Numbered from the stretch's first letter, positions 1 to 10,311 are shown. The stretch is DNA of 22,255 nucleotides from Tieghemiomyces parasiticus (GCA_027575765.1 JANBPT010000806.1:1-22255); one strand, 5' to 3'. The notes: generated by a model from the letters alone, not told the origin. Program-made: numbers and translations.

Positions 1-403
1 GTCCGACCCCTTCCCCACCACCACCACCGACCGTGTGCTTCCTTCTTTTTCAAGTGCCTGGAATCCCGTCAAGCCCCACTACGCCCCTCCATTTTTTTTT
101 CTATGTTCCATCTACCTTCCCACTTTGCTACTTCATTGCCTGTTTCCCACCCTTGCGCCTAAACGTGACGTCATTTGCCCTTGTCCCTAGTTACGTCAGC
201 TGCTGCTGCAATACCTTCCGACCTTCGAGCCCTGCCATCTCCGCTCAAGCGTGCAGCATCAACTTCGGACGGTCTCGCATGTAGACGTGTCATCCACGCT
301 CCCAACCTAAGCCCTTCCATTCCGCGATTGCCACCGGTAGCGCGGTGTCTTGAAACCCTACGCGCCCGCTACTTGAATCCGATCCTCTAATTACCCCGCA
401 AGC
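1..403 (+). other. Leader and upstream region of the Cyc8/Ssn6 gene
   Basis: This pyrimidine-rich stretch has no convincing gene. It contains short upstream reading frames, for example one from 175 to 390 with no recognisable protein. An in-frame TGA at 374-376 lies ten codons before the ATG at 404, so the main frame cannot extend further upstream. No clear TATA element was seen. Confidence 0.5.
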
Positions 404-3400
404 ATGACCCCCGGCGGTGCCCCGAACGGGCTACCCCTCCCTAATGGCCTTCCGGCCTCGGCCCTGACCCAGCCGGCTCCGCCGCCCGCCAAGCCTCCCG
501 CTGCTCCGCTCTCGCGCTCAACCATCCTCCGCGAGCAGATCTGGGTCAAGGCAGGCAACCTGCATGAGCTGTTCGAGGAGCCTGACCAGGCCCTCAAGAG
601 CTACGAGAACGCCCTTCGTCACAATCCTAACTCCGTGCCGGCCCTGACCCAGATTGCCGCCCTCTACCGTGCCCGTGACGACTTTGCCAAAGCCGTCGAC
701 TACTTTCAGCGCATCATCAGCATTGAGCCAAACAATGGCGAGGTGTGGGGCGCTGTGGGTCACTGCTTCCTCATGACGGACAGCCTATCGCGCGCCTACA
801 CTGCTTACCAGCAGGCCCTGTACCACATGCCCAACCCCAAGGAGCCCAAGCTGTGGTACGGGATTGGTATCCTCTACGACCGCTTCGGCTCCTTTGACCA
901 CGCCGAAGAGGCCTTCTCTGCCGTGATGAAGATCGACCCCAAGTTCGAGAAGGCCAACGAAATATATTTCCGCCTAGGCATCATCTACAAGAGCCAGGGG
1001 CGCTATGCTGGCAGCCTGGGCTACTTCCGCTACATCCTCGACAACCCGCCAAAGCCCCTGACTGCCACCGACATTTGGTTCCAGATCGGCCACGTCCACG
1101 AGCTGGCCAAGGAGTTCCCGCAGGCCAAGGAGGCCTACGAACGCGTGCTGACCGACAATCCCGAGCATTCCAAGGTACTGCAGCAGCTGGGCTGGCTATA
1201 TGCCCAGCCTGGAACGGGCTTCACTAACCCCGAGACCGCCCTGTCCCTGCTCACCCGCTGCATCTCGGCTGACGAGACAGATGCCCAGTCATGGTATCTA
1301 CTAGGCCGCTGCTATATGAGCACGGGCCAGCACGCTGAAGCGTACGACTGCTACCAACAGGCCGTGTACCGTGACAGCAGCAACGCCCACTTTTGGTGCT
1401 CAATCGGTGTGCTCTACTTCCAGATCTCGCAGTACCGTGACGCCTTGGATGCCTATAGCCGTGCCCTGCGCTACAACGCCCAGCTCAGTGAAGTATGGCA
1501 CAATCTGGGCACCCTCTATGAAACGTGCAACAATCAGGTGGATGACGCCATCAATGCCTACGTGCGCGCCCTGGACGTGGATCCCAATAACGAGGTGGTG
1601 AAGCAGCGCCTGTCCCTGCTCCAGCACGCCCAGTCCACCGGTACCTCGACCAACATTGGCACTGTGCCCACCCCGCAAGACCCCGCCGTGGTACACAGCC
1701 AGCCTGCCACGGCCGGTCCGGGCGGCTACCTGCCACCGGGTAACCCCCCGCAGCTCGACGGACCTCCACCAGGTCCGCCCCACACCCTAGCCCCCAATGG
1801 TATGCCGTCCGGTGGTGGGCCCCCGCGTCTGGCTGCCCCTGGTTCGGTGGGCGGACCCCCCACGGGCCGTCCCGTCGTTGCAGCCGCCGGTCCCCCGCCC
1901 GGACACCCTGGTGCGGCGCCGCCACACCCGCATCATCCATCCCACCACCCTGCCGGACCCCAGGCCAGCGGTCCCCCGCCAGGTTATTACCCTGGAGGCG
2001 GGGACCCCCACGGCAGCCGAGAGCACCACCCACAGGCCCCCCCGCCTCCAGGTGCCCGCGGCCCGGCCCACGCTCACCCGCCCCCCTCGCCTTACGGCCC
2101 TCCGCCTGCCGGGGCTGGTGGCTACCCCGGCGCCCCGCATCCGCGTGGCAACCCCCCACCTGGAAACGGGCCCCCACCGGGTTACGGCGTCCCGCCCTCA
2201 CAGCCCGGCTACCACCCGCACGGTCATCATCCTGGGGCCGCCGGATTGCGGCCGATGCAGTCCCCGACAACTGAGGGCTTCCCCGGTCACCCGCACGACC
2301 GCCGGGGTCCTCCGCCCGGTTCGACCCTGCCCCCGTCCTCTCGGGGTGGTCCAGGCGCCATCAATTCCCCTCGCGCTAACGCCCCACCTGGACAGCCAGG
2401 GTACCACCCCGGTGGCCCCGAGGCCCACTACGCCCCCGGCGGACAGCACCCCCCGGCCTACGGCGATCGACGCGGTCCCGCCGGTTACCCACCCGGGGCT
2501 GAGCCTGGACGCGTGCACCACCCTGGTAACAACCAGCTTCCGCATCACCCCCACCACGGCTATCCCGAAGAACATCCCGAGATAGCACATCGTATGGTAA
2601 AGCCCCGCTAATATCACTCTATTTTTTATTTACCAGACTGACTCGGGACGTAGTCAGCGGAGCAGCCCGACTTTGGGCCGTTCTTTCTCTTCGCACCACC
2701 CAGCCCTTGCCTTACTAACCACACCCGTTTGTTTACTGCGATGTTTTTCACTTTCATTACCCACCCTTCGTCCCCGGCAGGCCGGGAGACCTCCCCATCA
2801 TCAGCCGCCGCCGCACTCCTCCTCTTTACCCAGAAGGGAGGGTGACCCCGGCGATAACCAGTACTATCAAGGGCATGACGACCGTCAACAGCGGGCGTAC
2901 TACGTAGGTGGGCCCTCGCATTATTCGCAGCCGCCCCCGCAGGCACCGACTGCCGCCGTCGGCAACGGTGGAGGCGGGCCGCCTGGCCACCCATCTCAAC
3001 AGCAGCACCCATACGGCGGTGGCGGCCACCCGTCTCAGCGGGGAGGCCCCCCGCCAGGCAGCAGTGCGCTGGCGGCCGAGGACAAGAGCGGGGCAGCCGA
3101 ACTACTCATCAGCATGGGCCACGAGCAGAAGCATCTACACCGTTCGCCGGTTAATGCTGGCGTCAAGCGGCCGCCGGCCGACGACCACCACCACCAGGGC
3201 GGCCCGCCGCCGCCGCGGAATGGGTCGGGCGCTAATGGTGGAGGTGCATATGGCGGTAGCGGTGGTGGAGACTACCCACACCACGATGCCAAGCGGATGG
3301 CCTACGCGGGGTCCATCGACCACAGCCGCATGGGCGCAAATCAATCACCTCATGCTGGTCAGCCAGGTCGGTCACCCCGTATGGAGCACCCGACCCATTA

Positions 3401-3416
3401 CCGGGAAAAGAATTAA
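404..3416 (+). CDS. SSN6: Cyc8/Ssn6-type TPR transcriptional corepressor
   Basis: I model this as join(404..2596, 2781..3416), 942 residues. In yeast, Cyc8 (Ssn6) joins Tup1 in a nuclear corepressor recruited by DNA-bound repressors. Residues 1-40 are Pro/Ala-rich. About ten TPR helical hairpins fill roughly residues 45-408, with typical W/G/Y/A/P positions such as VWGAVGHCF near 114, LWYGIGILYDRFG near 150 and FWCSIGVLYFQISQYRDALD near 330. The last stretches, including VWHNLGTLYETCNNQ, match the Cyc8 subfamily and not TPR proteins in general. From about residue 410 to the end the protein is disordered and rich in Pro, Gly and His, with repeated GPPPG-like steps, as expected of fungal Ssn6 tails. 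The tail crosses the intron and ends HPTHYREKN. The ATG at 404 follows an in-frame stop and gives a full TPR domain. It converges with the synthetase gene at 3906. The identity is firm; the exact splice acceptor is less so. Confidence 0.9.
2597..2780 (+). other. Intron in the Cyc8/Ssn6 gene
   Basis: The donor is GTAAAG at 2597. A TACTAAC branch site lies at 2712-2718, followed by a pyrimidine-rich run and CAG ending at 2780. Both exons meet at phase 0, and the Pro/Gly/His-rich composition continues across the junction. Retention would stop translation at TAA 2609-2611. A second usable acceptor, TTTACCAG ending at 2636, is also phase-compatible and would keep 48 extra codons. Confidence 0.75.
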
Positions 3417-3905
3417 TAGGTGCGACTTTACGAATGGATTAGTTGCTTTTTTTTCTGATCTACTATTCAACCAGAAGTGTGCGTTGCATTTTGTTTTCTT
3501 GTGTTCACTTGGTGCCGTTCTTTTTCTTTTTACGAGCCTTGCCGAGTTGCTTCGTCGCCCATACCTTCCCTCGTACATAACCTCTTATGCCTTGTAGTTG
3601 TCTTTCCTTAACAACGTAATTTAGCCTGATCCCTCCCAGGTAATGCGCTAAGGCGTCCAGCTTCGTCTCTCAGTGAAGTATTTCCAATTGCTATGGGAGG
3701 TGCGCATTTCATGGTGTTCAGTTTGGCACCTCCGGCCAGAGCGCCTGGCCGGTTGTCGCCTGCGGCTATACGTCAACGTCAGTTTTAACCCAAAAAGATA
3801 CAGTTCAAGTGCCTACCACATGCTAGTAATTCCTATTGCGTATTACCGGCCCCAGCCTATAAATACTAACTTTAGAAGGCCTAAGGTTCCCTGGCCATAC
3901 AATTA
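3417..3905. other. Convergent 3' intergenic region
   Basis: This is the shared 3' flank of two convergent genes: the corepressor ending at 3416 and the synthetase ending at 3906. It is more AT-rich and T-rich than the genes. I see no canonical AATAAA on either strand close to the stops and no supported gene. Confidence 0.5.
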
Positions 3906-5678
3906 TTACTGGTGTCGGGCCTGGAGATCACGAAACAAGGCGATACATTCGGCGATCGTCAACGTACCCATCTGTTTACCGTCCCGCGCACGCACGCTCA
4001 CGGTTCTGTTGGTAGCCTCCTTCTCACCGACCACGAGGATGAAATTATATTGCGCGAGCTGAGCCTCCCGCACCATCCGGTTCAGCGAACGCTGGGTGTC
4101 GGCCTCAACGTCGATGTAGAAGTGCTCGGCGAGTCGGGCCGGGTCAAAATGTGCGCCGGTGGCGTGGTTGTCAGTGGCCCTTGAAGAAACTTCTTGCGAG
4201 GGGCCATTTTCCGAAGCCGATGATGGTGGCGACTGGTAGGTGGCCGGGTGGGCGAGCCAGCGTTGTACCTGCTGGGCATAAGGTAAAAACTTGTCACCCC
4301 CACCGACGGGGATAACCTTGGCCTGCCGTGGGCTAAGCCAGAAAGGCCATTTGCCGGCGTAGTGTTCAATGAGGATGGCCAACATGCGTTCGAGGGAGCC
4401 TAGAATGGCACGATGGATGATGACTGGGGTGTGCTTGGTGACCGTGGCCGACGGGGTCGTCGATTCTGACGCGGTAGTAGTGGTAGTAGTAGTAGCCATG
4501 TCGGCTAACGGCGCCTCTCCGTTGTAAGATAACCCAAACCGCCTTGGGAGCTGGAAATCTAGCTGGATGGTAGCCGTCTGATGAGCGCGTCCGAGCGCAT
4601 CCCGTACCATGACATCAATTTTGGGACCATAAAAAGCCCCGTCCCCGGGCTTCAACGTCCAGGGTCGTCCGGTTCGTTCCAGCGCCTCCTCCAAAGCCCG
4701 CTCGGCCTGATCCCATTCGGCCAACTCCCCGATATATTTATCGGTAGGCCGTGTCGACAGTGTGAGCTGGTAGTCCGGGAACGCCAGCAACTCGTAGATG
4801 CGGTCGAGGAATGTCAGGGCGTGGGCCATCTCTTCAGCGATCTGGTCCGGCCGGCAAAAGATGTGGCCGTCGTCCTGGTGAAATTTACGCACCCGGGTGA
4901 GTCCCGAGAGAGACCCGTTGTTTTCGTTGCGGTGGAGCGGACTGAAATCCGCCAGGCGGAGCGGGAGTTCGCGATAGGACCGGGGGCGTTCGTTGAAGAG
5001 GAGACAATGCCCAGGGCAGTTCATGGGCTTGAGGCCGAGAATCTCGTCCGGGCCACCACCGGGTATGGCGTTGAGAGCCTCGGCCGTGACGTCACCGCAG
5101 CAGCTCGATTGATATGTGGCGGATAGCAGGCCAGGACCGCCCGTACTGCCATTATCCTCGGTTGCCTGGCCTCCTCTCTCCCAGTTGGCCGCGTGGCGCG
5201 TCAGCGAGTCCAGATGAACACGGTCCGTCACGATAAACATATCGTCGGCATAGTTCTGCCAGTGCCCTGACGTCTCCCACAGGGTCTTCTTGTAAATCAG
5301 CGGCGTCATGACCTCATCGAACCCATAGAAGCGGTACCCGGCTCGTAGCGTATCGAAGATCCGCTGGGCAATGCGCGTGCCGTGCGGCAGGAGGAACACC
5401 GAGCCAGGGCTAACGTCCGAATGGAACGTGAAGAGGGCTTGGGCTTGGCCGATCACCCGGTGATCGTGCTCGGCGGCAATGGACGTGCGGTCAGCGGCGG
5501 AGGTCGAGCCACGGTGAGGTCTGGCTTTGGGGCTCGCTGGTTTGGTTTCCGCTGGGGACTTGGTGACTAGTGTGCGTGTGCCTTCGTGGCAGGTTGGTAC
5601 AGCCCGCCAGGCAAGTAGCCGCACGTGGGGCCCGGCAGTACGTGGGACGCGGGCGGACCGTAACGCCAGGCGGAGCAT
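3906..5678 (-). CDS. MST1: Mitochondrial threonyl-tRNA synthetase
   Basis: A class II synthetase of 590 residues that charges mitochondrial tRNA-Thr with threonine. Residues 1-75 are Arg/Ser/Ala/Thr-rich with almost no acidic residues near the start, as in a mitochondrial presequence. The catalytic core begins near residue 85. Motif 2 (FSPLHRNENNGSLSGLTRVR) carries Arg250, and motif 3 (GSLERM) carries Arg431. The three zinc ligands that define ThrRS are present: Cys221 in MNCPGH, His272 in QDDGHIFC and His422 in IIHRAILGS. The anticodon-binding domain covers about 452-590. The N-terminal TGS and editing domains are absent, as in the yeast mitochondrial enzyme Mst1. Oddities are an insertion of about 60 residues near 152-212 before KPMNCPGH, a Thr/Ser tract near 395-412, and a Ser-rich insertion near 480-512 inside the anticodon domain. 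No intron is needed. The family call is certain; mitochondrial location is inferred from the architecture. Confidence 0.93.
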   Translation of the reverse strand: MLRLALRSARVPRTAGPHVRLLAWRAVPTCHEGTRTLVTKSPAETKPASPKARPHRGSTSAADRTSIAAEHDHRVIGQAQALFTFHSDVSPGSVFLLPHGTRIAQRIFDTLRAGYRFYGFDEVMTPLIYKKTLWETSGHWQNYADDMFIVTDRVHLDSLTRHAANWERGGQATEDNGSTGGPGLLSATYQSSCCGDVTAEALNAIPGGGPDEILGLKPMNCPGHCLLFNERPRSYRELPLRLADFSPLHRNENNGSLSGLTRVRKFHQDDGHIFCRPDQIAEEMAHALTFLDRIYELLAFPDYQLTLSTRPTDKYIGELAEWDQAERALEEALERTGRPWTLKPGDGAFYGPKIDVMVRDALGRAHQTATIQLDFQLPRRFGLSYNGEAPLADMATTTTTTTASESTTPSATVTKHTPVIIHRAILGSLERMLAILIEHYAGKWPFWLSPRQAKVIPVGGGDKFLPYAQQVQRWLAHPATYQSPPSSASENGPSQEVSSRATDNHATGAHFDPARLAEHFYIDVEADTQRSLNRMVREAQLAQYNFILVVGEKEATNRTVSVRARDGKQMGTLTIAECIALFRDLQARHQ

Positions 5679-6045
5679 CTTGAGTAGGAATGAGAGAAGG
5701 TGGAATGAACGGGTGGAATTGTATGCAAAGTGCAGGCGACGGGGGGCACCGATCTTAACTGTTTAGCCGTGGGACGCCTGGTTAAGGCTGCAACGCTGGG
5801 CGGAATCAACCACCCAGGACGCTGAAAGCCCCTGGGTTCCTTTCATTAAAATTGGCAGTCTGGTCATAAAGGCGCCGAGTGAGGTACAATTAGCCCCGCA
5901 GCCCACCACTTCCAACATCGGCTAGTGGGGCTAAAAGCTTGCTTATTGCCTTCCAGTGGCTGCTGGCGTAGCATGAGTGTGGGGGAGGCTCTTGACGACT
6001 TAGAGAGATAGTTCACTACCGCAGCTTCGGCTCTAAGGCACTCGC

Positions 6046-6955
6046 CTAGAGGTGCCTTCCGAAGCCATCATGACCTACACTAAGCCACAACAAACAGTTT
6101 AATTTTAAAGGGAGGGGTATTCTACCGTAGCCTGGCGAGTTGAAAAATACCGTGTAAGGTTTGAAAACAAGAGTTCTTAAGCAATACTTGATATCCTCAA
6201 CCATGGATGGCCTACCCAATCTAATGGCAAGTCGGGAGAAGTGGGCCGACAGGTCTTCATCAAGCCCCCATCCTGGGCGTGCCAAATATAATGATAGTTC
6301 CCGCAGTTCTAACGGTAAATGCCGGTCGGCAAGGAGCATAGCAACCAACCGGTGGTGGCCGGACGTAAACAATGTAAGTGTCAGTGGCTTACTTGGAGAC
6401 AGGTAAATGGGTTGCTTGAGTAGTCCTTTCAAGCCCCCAACGCGTGTGCTATGACGAACCTGAGAGAGCGAAGGAGGGGATGTCCCAGCTCTCCATCCGG
6501 CCCACGTCGGGGGGGGGGGGGGTACCAGATTGTAAGGTTTAGCACACGAGAACCCAAAATTAGGATCCTGGTGCGAGAAAAGGATGGGAGGGAATATCGC
6601 TAGCCCGATAGAGTCGGCGCCGACTATCCCAGATCTGGCTTAAATAATTAGATACTCAGGAAGGCCTGTAATCCGAAAAGTTCGGACCGAGAGGCTGGCC
6701 CATTTTTTGACCCCATTCCATGTCATTTAACCCATACCAAGGCTCCATTGCTCTGCTCTAGCTAATTCCGCCTTCATTGCCTCCCTCACCCACATCCCGA
6801 TGAGCCTGAGTTGCAGCGTCGTACAATTCCCTTAGCGTTCCCAAGCTCTGACGTCCTTTACCAGTATAACCATTCAGGATTCCCAACACGATGTGATATT
6901 TAACGTCCAGTTTTTCTGATCCATTTGGTGTCCCCAGACAAGTAATCATTGCCAT
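6046..6955 (-). CDS. Hypothetical two-exon gene or relic, unknown function
   Basis: The tentative model is complement(join(6046..6459, 6794..6955)), 191 residues. The first exon opens MAMITCLGTPNG with an in-frame stop just upstream. A GTGGGT donor follows codon 54. The acceptor is a strong pyrimidine run ending CTCAG at 6460, phase 0. The second exon contains TSGHHRLVAMLLADRHLPLE and RLGRPSMVEDIKYCL, whose GH/LVxxLL spacing recalls paired-helix repeats of ankyrin type. That is a resemblance only; I do not recognise a family. Codon use (many TTA and TTG leucines) differs from the GC-rich neighbours, so it may be a decaying gene or chance. The intron would contain the G14 tract. Confidence 0.25.
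6509..6522 (+). repeat. Homopolymer tract, 14 G
   Basis: Fourteen consecutive G residues lie in an intergenic stretch, or in the intron of the speculative 6046-6955 gene. Such runs are length-unstable and could also be an assembly artefact. Confidence 0.9.
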
Positions 6956-7516
6956 TTCTAATTATTTATCGTCTTTCATCTCTTCTTTTTTTTCTGTCCC
7001 ATCATTAACTATCCAAACTTTTTATAATACCAACTTAAAGTGAATACCCTCACGAACCCGGATGCCACATTTCCAACCTATTAGCGATTTTAACCTGCGC
7101 GGTTATTAGTCACTCCCGCCCAAAATCCCACTCGGATAATTCCTGTGAGTTGCGTATACATTGTGAACTAGTCCAACCCCTTCTGGGTGTGATCTACTCA
7201 AAGCAAGCGATTCTTATCTCGTTGATTTCTCCCCGGGCATTTTTTGCGCTCTGCCTACTCACTGGCGACCTCTTAACTTGTTTGCATGATGACTCTATAA
7301 TAATACATAGGCAGACGTGCTCATCTCCTCAGAAAGAACCGAACGTGACCGAGGGGGTGGCATGGCTAGGCGTCACCTCCCCCTTCCGGCTAGTATAAAC
7401 GGCAGGCCTAGTGTGCCCGGCAGCCAGGAATCACGCCATTTACTTTCCCACAGGTTCGTCTTTCGAGCCTACACACTACGCCATAATGTACCGGGGTTAC
7501 TATGACATCCAATAAG

Positions 7517-7522
7517 TTTATT
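7517..7522 (-). terminator. Possible polyadenylation signal of SUB2
   Basis: AATAAA on the minus strand, about 122 bases beyond the Sub2 stop codon. The repeat-protein gene has one at a similar distance. There is no transcript evidence. Confidence 0.35.
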
Positions 7523-7643
7523 CCTACTAATTCTACAAGAGTCGAGGATGGGAACAGTTTAAAAGCACATGACGAAAAAACCAAACAAGGAAAGTGTCGA
7601 CGGAATGACTTATCCGGCTCGTACATAAAAAACGTGGCAAGGC

Positions 7644-9184
7644 CTAAGCATTCATGTAGGTGGACACATCAATCTGCTCGGGCATCTCAGGGATAGACAC
7701 TTCAAAACGATCCTGAATGTTCTTCAGATGCTCCTTATCCTCGGCACTTGACACGAACGAAATGGCAAGACCCTTGGTACCGAAACGGCCAGCACGGCCG
7801 ACGCGGTGCAAGTACTGGTCGGGACTATCGGGAATGTCGTAGTTGATGACGATGTTGACGCGCTCCACGTCAATACCGCGGCCGAAGATGTCGGTGGCCA
7901 CAACGATACGGTGGGTAAAGTCCTTAAAGGCCTGGTAGAGTCTGATACGCTCGGACTGCTCGAGTCCACTATGGATAGCGATACTGGGGAAGTTGGCGCT
8001 CACCAGCAGCGCGCTGAGAGCCTTAGCACGGGCGACGGACTTAACAAAGATGCACACCTGATTGAACTCGAGGGTATCAAGGAGGTCGCTGAGCTTACGG
8101 TTCTTCTTATCGGCGGGAAGTTCAACGAAGAACTGCTGCAGACCGTGAAGAGTAAGTTTGGTCTCATCGTCAACAAAGATCTCATGCGGGTTTTGCATAA
8201 ATTTGCGGCAAATCTCGCGGGTCTCCTTCTTCATGGTGGCAGTGAACATCATGACCTGCTTGTGGTGTGGAGTGGCCTTGAAGATCTCCTGGATGGAGCG
8301 GCGCATGTCTACAGAACGAATGGAGAAAGAAATAAACGATTGGGTTAGAACATAGTCCGTGGGGGCGGCGTTACGGGAAACTGGTGGTCGTACGGCCACA
8401 AAATCTCAGAAAGTAGAACTAGTTGTCGTCATGGCCGCGGGAATCGGACAGACCCCGCAGACACAATCAGAGAGCTGGGTTAAGAGCAAGTTTGCTATCA
8501 TCACGTAATAGGCACCAGTGACAAAACTGCAGAGTAGAAAGGGCACTTACCGATCGTGTCGATGAGACGGTCGCACTCATCAAGGACAAAGTGCTTGACG
8601 TGGCTGGCGTCCAGAATCTTATCGCGAATCAGACCCATGACGCGACCGGGAGTACCGACAATGATGTGAGGCGAAGTGGCCTTGTTCTTCAGTAGGGCCT
8701 CGTCCTCCTTGACGGGGGTTCCGCCGTACAGCACGGAGGTGCGGACCTCGGGCATATACTTGCTGAAGCGGGCGTACTCGTTCTTGATCTGGTAGGCCAA
8801 CTCGCGGGTATGGCAAAGAACCAAAACGGCCACCTCACCATCGACCGGCTCGATCTGCTGGAGAGTGGCCAGGACGAACACGGCGGTCTTTCCCATCCCG
8901 GACTTCGCCTGTGAGATGATGTCCATGCCTAGGATGGCCTGCGGGATGCACTCCTGCTGCACCTCCGAGGGGTGCTCGAAACCACAGTCAACGATGGCGC
9001 GGAGAAGTTCAGGCTTGAGCAGGAAATCACGGAAACCAGTCGAGTGCATCGACACATAACTACCCTTCTTATCGCCACTGTCAGCCTCCGCGGGCTTCTC
9101 CTCCTTGGCCACCTCGGTGGTGACCGGGGCGAGGGTTTCCTCCTCCTCGTCGTAGTCAATGAGATCCTCGTTGTGATCGGCCAT
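7644..9184 (-). CDS. SUB2: DECD-box RNA helicase Sub2/UAP56
   Basis: The model is complement(join(7644..8308, 8551..9184)), 432 residues, the normal length for Sub2. This nuclear ATPase acts in spliceosome assembly and loads mRNA-export factors as part of TREX. The acidic N-terminus (LIDYDEEEE) is typical. The Q-motif region is at about 50-76 ([20 protein letters not shown]). Motif I is AKSGMGKT at about 93-100. TPGR is at 178-181, and motif II is DECD at 202-205, the Sub2 signature in place of DEAD. Motif III reads TAT (234-236), not the usual SAT. Motif VI is HRVGRAGR at 379-386. [14 protein letters not shown] and [12 protein letters not shown] match the subfamily closely. The start ATG at 9184 gives the conserved N-terminus, in context CACTATGG. 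The same frame is open for 116 further codons upstream to an ATG at 9532, but that stretch is unlike known Sub2 and is probably leader. Confidence 0.95.
8309..8550 (-). other. Intron in SUB2
   Basis: The donor is GTAAGT at 8550, directly after the codons for LIDTI. A CTAAC branch site lies at 8343-8347, and the acceptor is TTCTGTAG ending at 8309. Splicing splits an Asp codon and joins [11 protein letters not shown] to [10 protein letters not shown], restoring the conserved Sub2 alignment between motifs II and III. The intron is 242 bases. Confidence 0.92.
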
Positions 9185-9720
9185 AGTGATGTTGGGTAGC
9201 GAAACGTGGAACTGCGGGTCGGTAAGCGGTCGTGAGCGAGTCCGGGTTGCAGGGGAAATGGTGGAGAGGGTTAGATTGGGGCACCATGACGATCGGACTG
9301 AACTGTATGCAGGAACTTGCACGATGGAGGGAGCACTAGACGACCACCCAAGGCACCGAGATGAGGAGGGATTCCAAGAGACAATCCGTAATGCCAATGT
9401 CAACGTCGGTATCTGTCCACGCCTAGCGATGATAACTAGGAGGAAGATACACACCCAACTCCGAAGCGAAACCGCCGCGTGGAGGTTCGAACTACGTAAC
9501 CGCAGGACCTTAGACATGCGCTCACTAGACATGGACTGCCTTGCGGGTGGCGAGGTCGACTAAGACCGCAATCGACAGCATCCTAGAGAAGGAGGGCCAT
9601 GTCGGGCGGGGAGTGAGTTTCTGACCGCAGGTAAAGGGGTACCTGGGGTGAGCGCGTCAGCCTGGCTTCGGCTACCTTGATCACGAATTCCGGTACGCGT
9701 GCAAGGTAGAACTGAGCGCG
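9185..9720. other. SUB2 upstream region
   Basis: This is the upstream flank of SUB2 on the minus strand. The SUB2 frame stays open from 9184 back to 9532, encoding a Ser/Arg-rich stretch with a short hydrophobic run ([10 protein letters not shown]). It has no similarity I recognise and is most likely 5' UTR. No other gene is supported here. Confidence 0.45.
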
Positions 9721-10311
9721 TCACGCATTGATTTGGCGATTGCCGCTAGCGTCAAAAGAGACGAAAAACGTTACAACCCGGGCGTGGAGGAGCCAGATCG
9801 GCGTTTCGCTCATCTCGATGGCCTTGGTGCGGCCGACGTGCGATGCTAGGTTGTCGACATGATGTGCAGGTGAGAGGCCAAGGTATAACGGCTGAAGAGG
9901 GATCTTTACCTGAAGAGATGAAGACCGTGGAGAGTCGTGAAGAACGAAATAGGTGGATCCGGGTACGGGATCGGACGAAATGCAGAACGTTAAAGTGTAC
10001 AAGAGAGTAGGGGCTGAAGGGTGGCAGCGGAAAATGTATACAGGGAGGACAGCTGGCGGGAGGAAATGGTACAGAATGCAAAAAAAAGCGCGAGACACGT
10101 TCGGGAAGGTGGGAGGTCTGGTTGGGAAAATGTAGATGGGAGGTATCGGAGTGTACAGGAGCGGCAGGCGTAGAGGAGCTATGAATTGGTGGTGGTGAAG
10201 GTTTAGCAGAGGGGGAATCTGCTACACATGCATATTGAACCCACGACGGCTGGACGAGGCTACCAATAAGTAGTCGCGGCCCAAGCCACCCGTCGGCGTA
10301 GCCCTACCCAT
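9721..10311 (-). CDS. Hypothetical small two-exon gene
   Basis: The tentative model is complement(join(9721..9909, 10228..10311)), 90 residues. The 3' segment is better supported. It has strongly GC-ending codons like the neighbouring genes and reads AHHVDNLASHVGRTKAIEMS then ETPIWLLHARVVTFFVSF, preceded by a good acceptor (pyrimidine run ending CTTCAG at 9910). The proposed first exon starts at an ATG at 10311 and ends at a GTGTAG donor, phase 0; this part is weak. An alternative start is the internal ATG near 9813, giving about 30 residues. I do not recognise the product. Its neighbours suggest nothing about its role. Confidence 0.3.

Larger units (their letters stand above)
5679..7643. other. 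Long intergenic region with one speculative gene
   Basis: About 2 kb lie between the starts or ends of two minus-strand genes. Apart from the tentative two-exon frame at 6046-6955 and a 14-base G tract at 6509-6522, I see no supported gene, RNA or mobile element. Short plus-strand frames at 6161-6406 and 7150-7398 have no protein-like character. Confidence 0.5.

Noticed and set aside
1551..2270. A 239-residue minus-strand frame inside the corepressor gene.
   Set aside because: It is a shadow of the Pro/Gly-rich tail. It has low-complexity Arg/Gly composition and no domain.
9479..9494. A GGTTCGAAC-like B-box suggesting a tRNA gene.
   Set aside because: There is no A-box or pairing acceptor stem at the right distance, and the site lies in the SUB2 leader.
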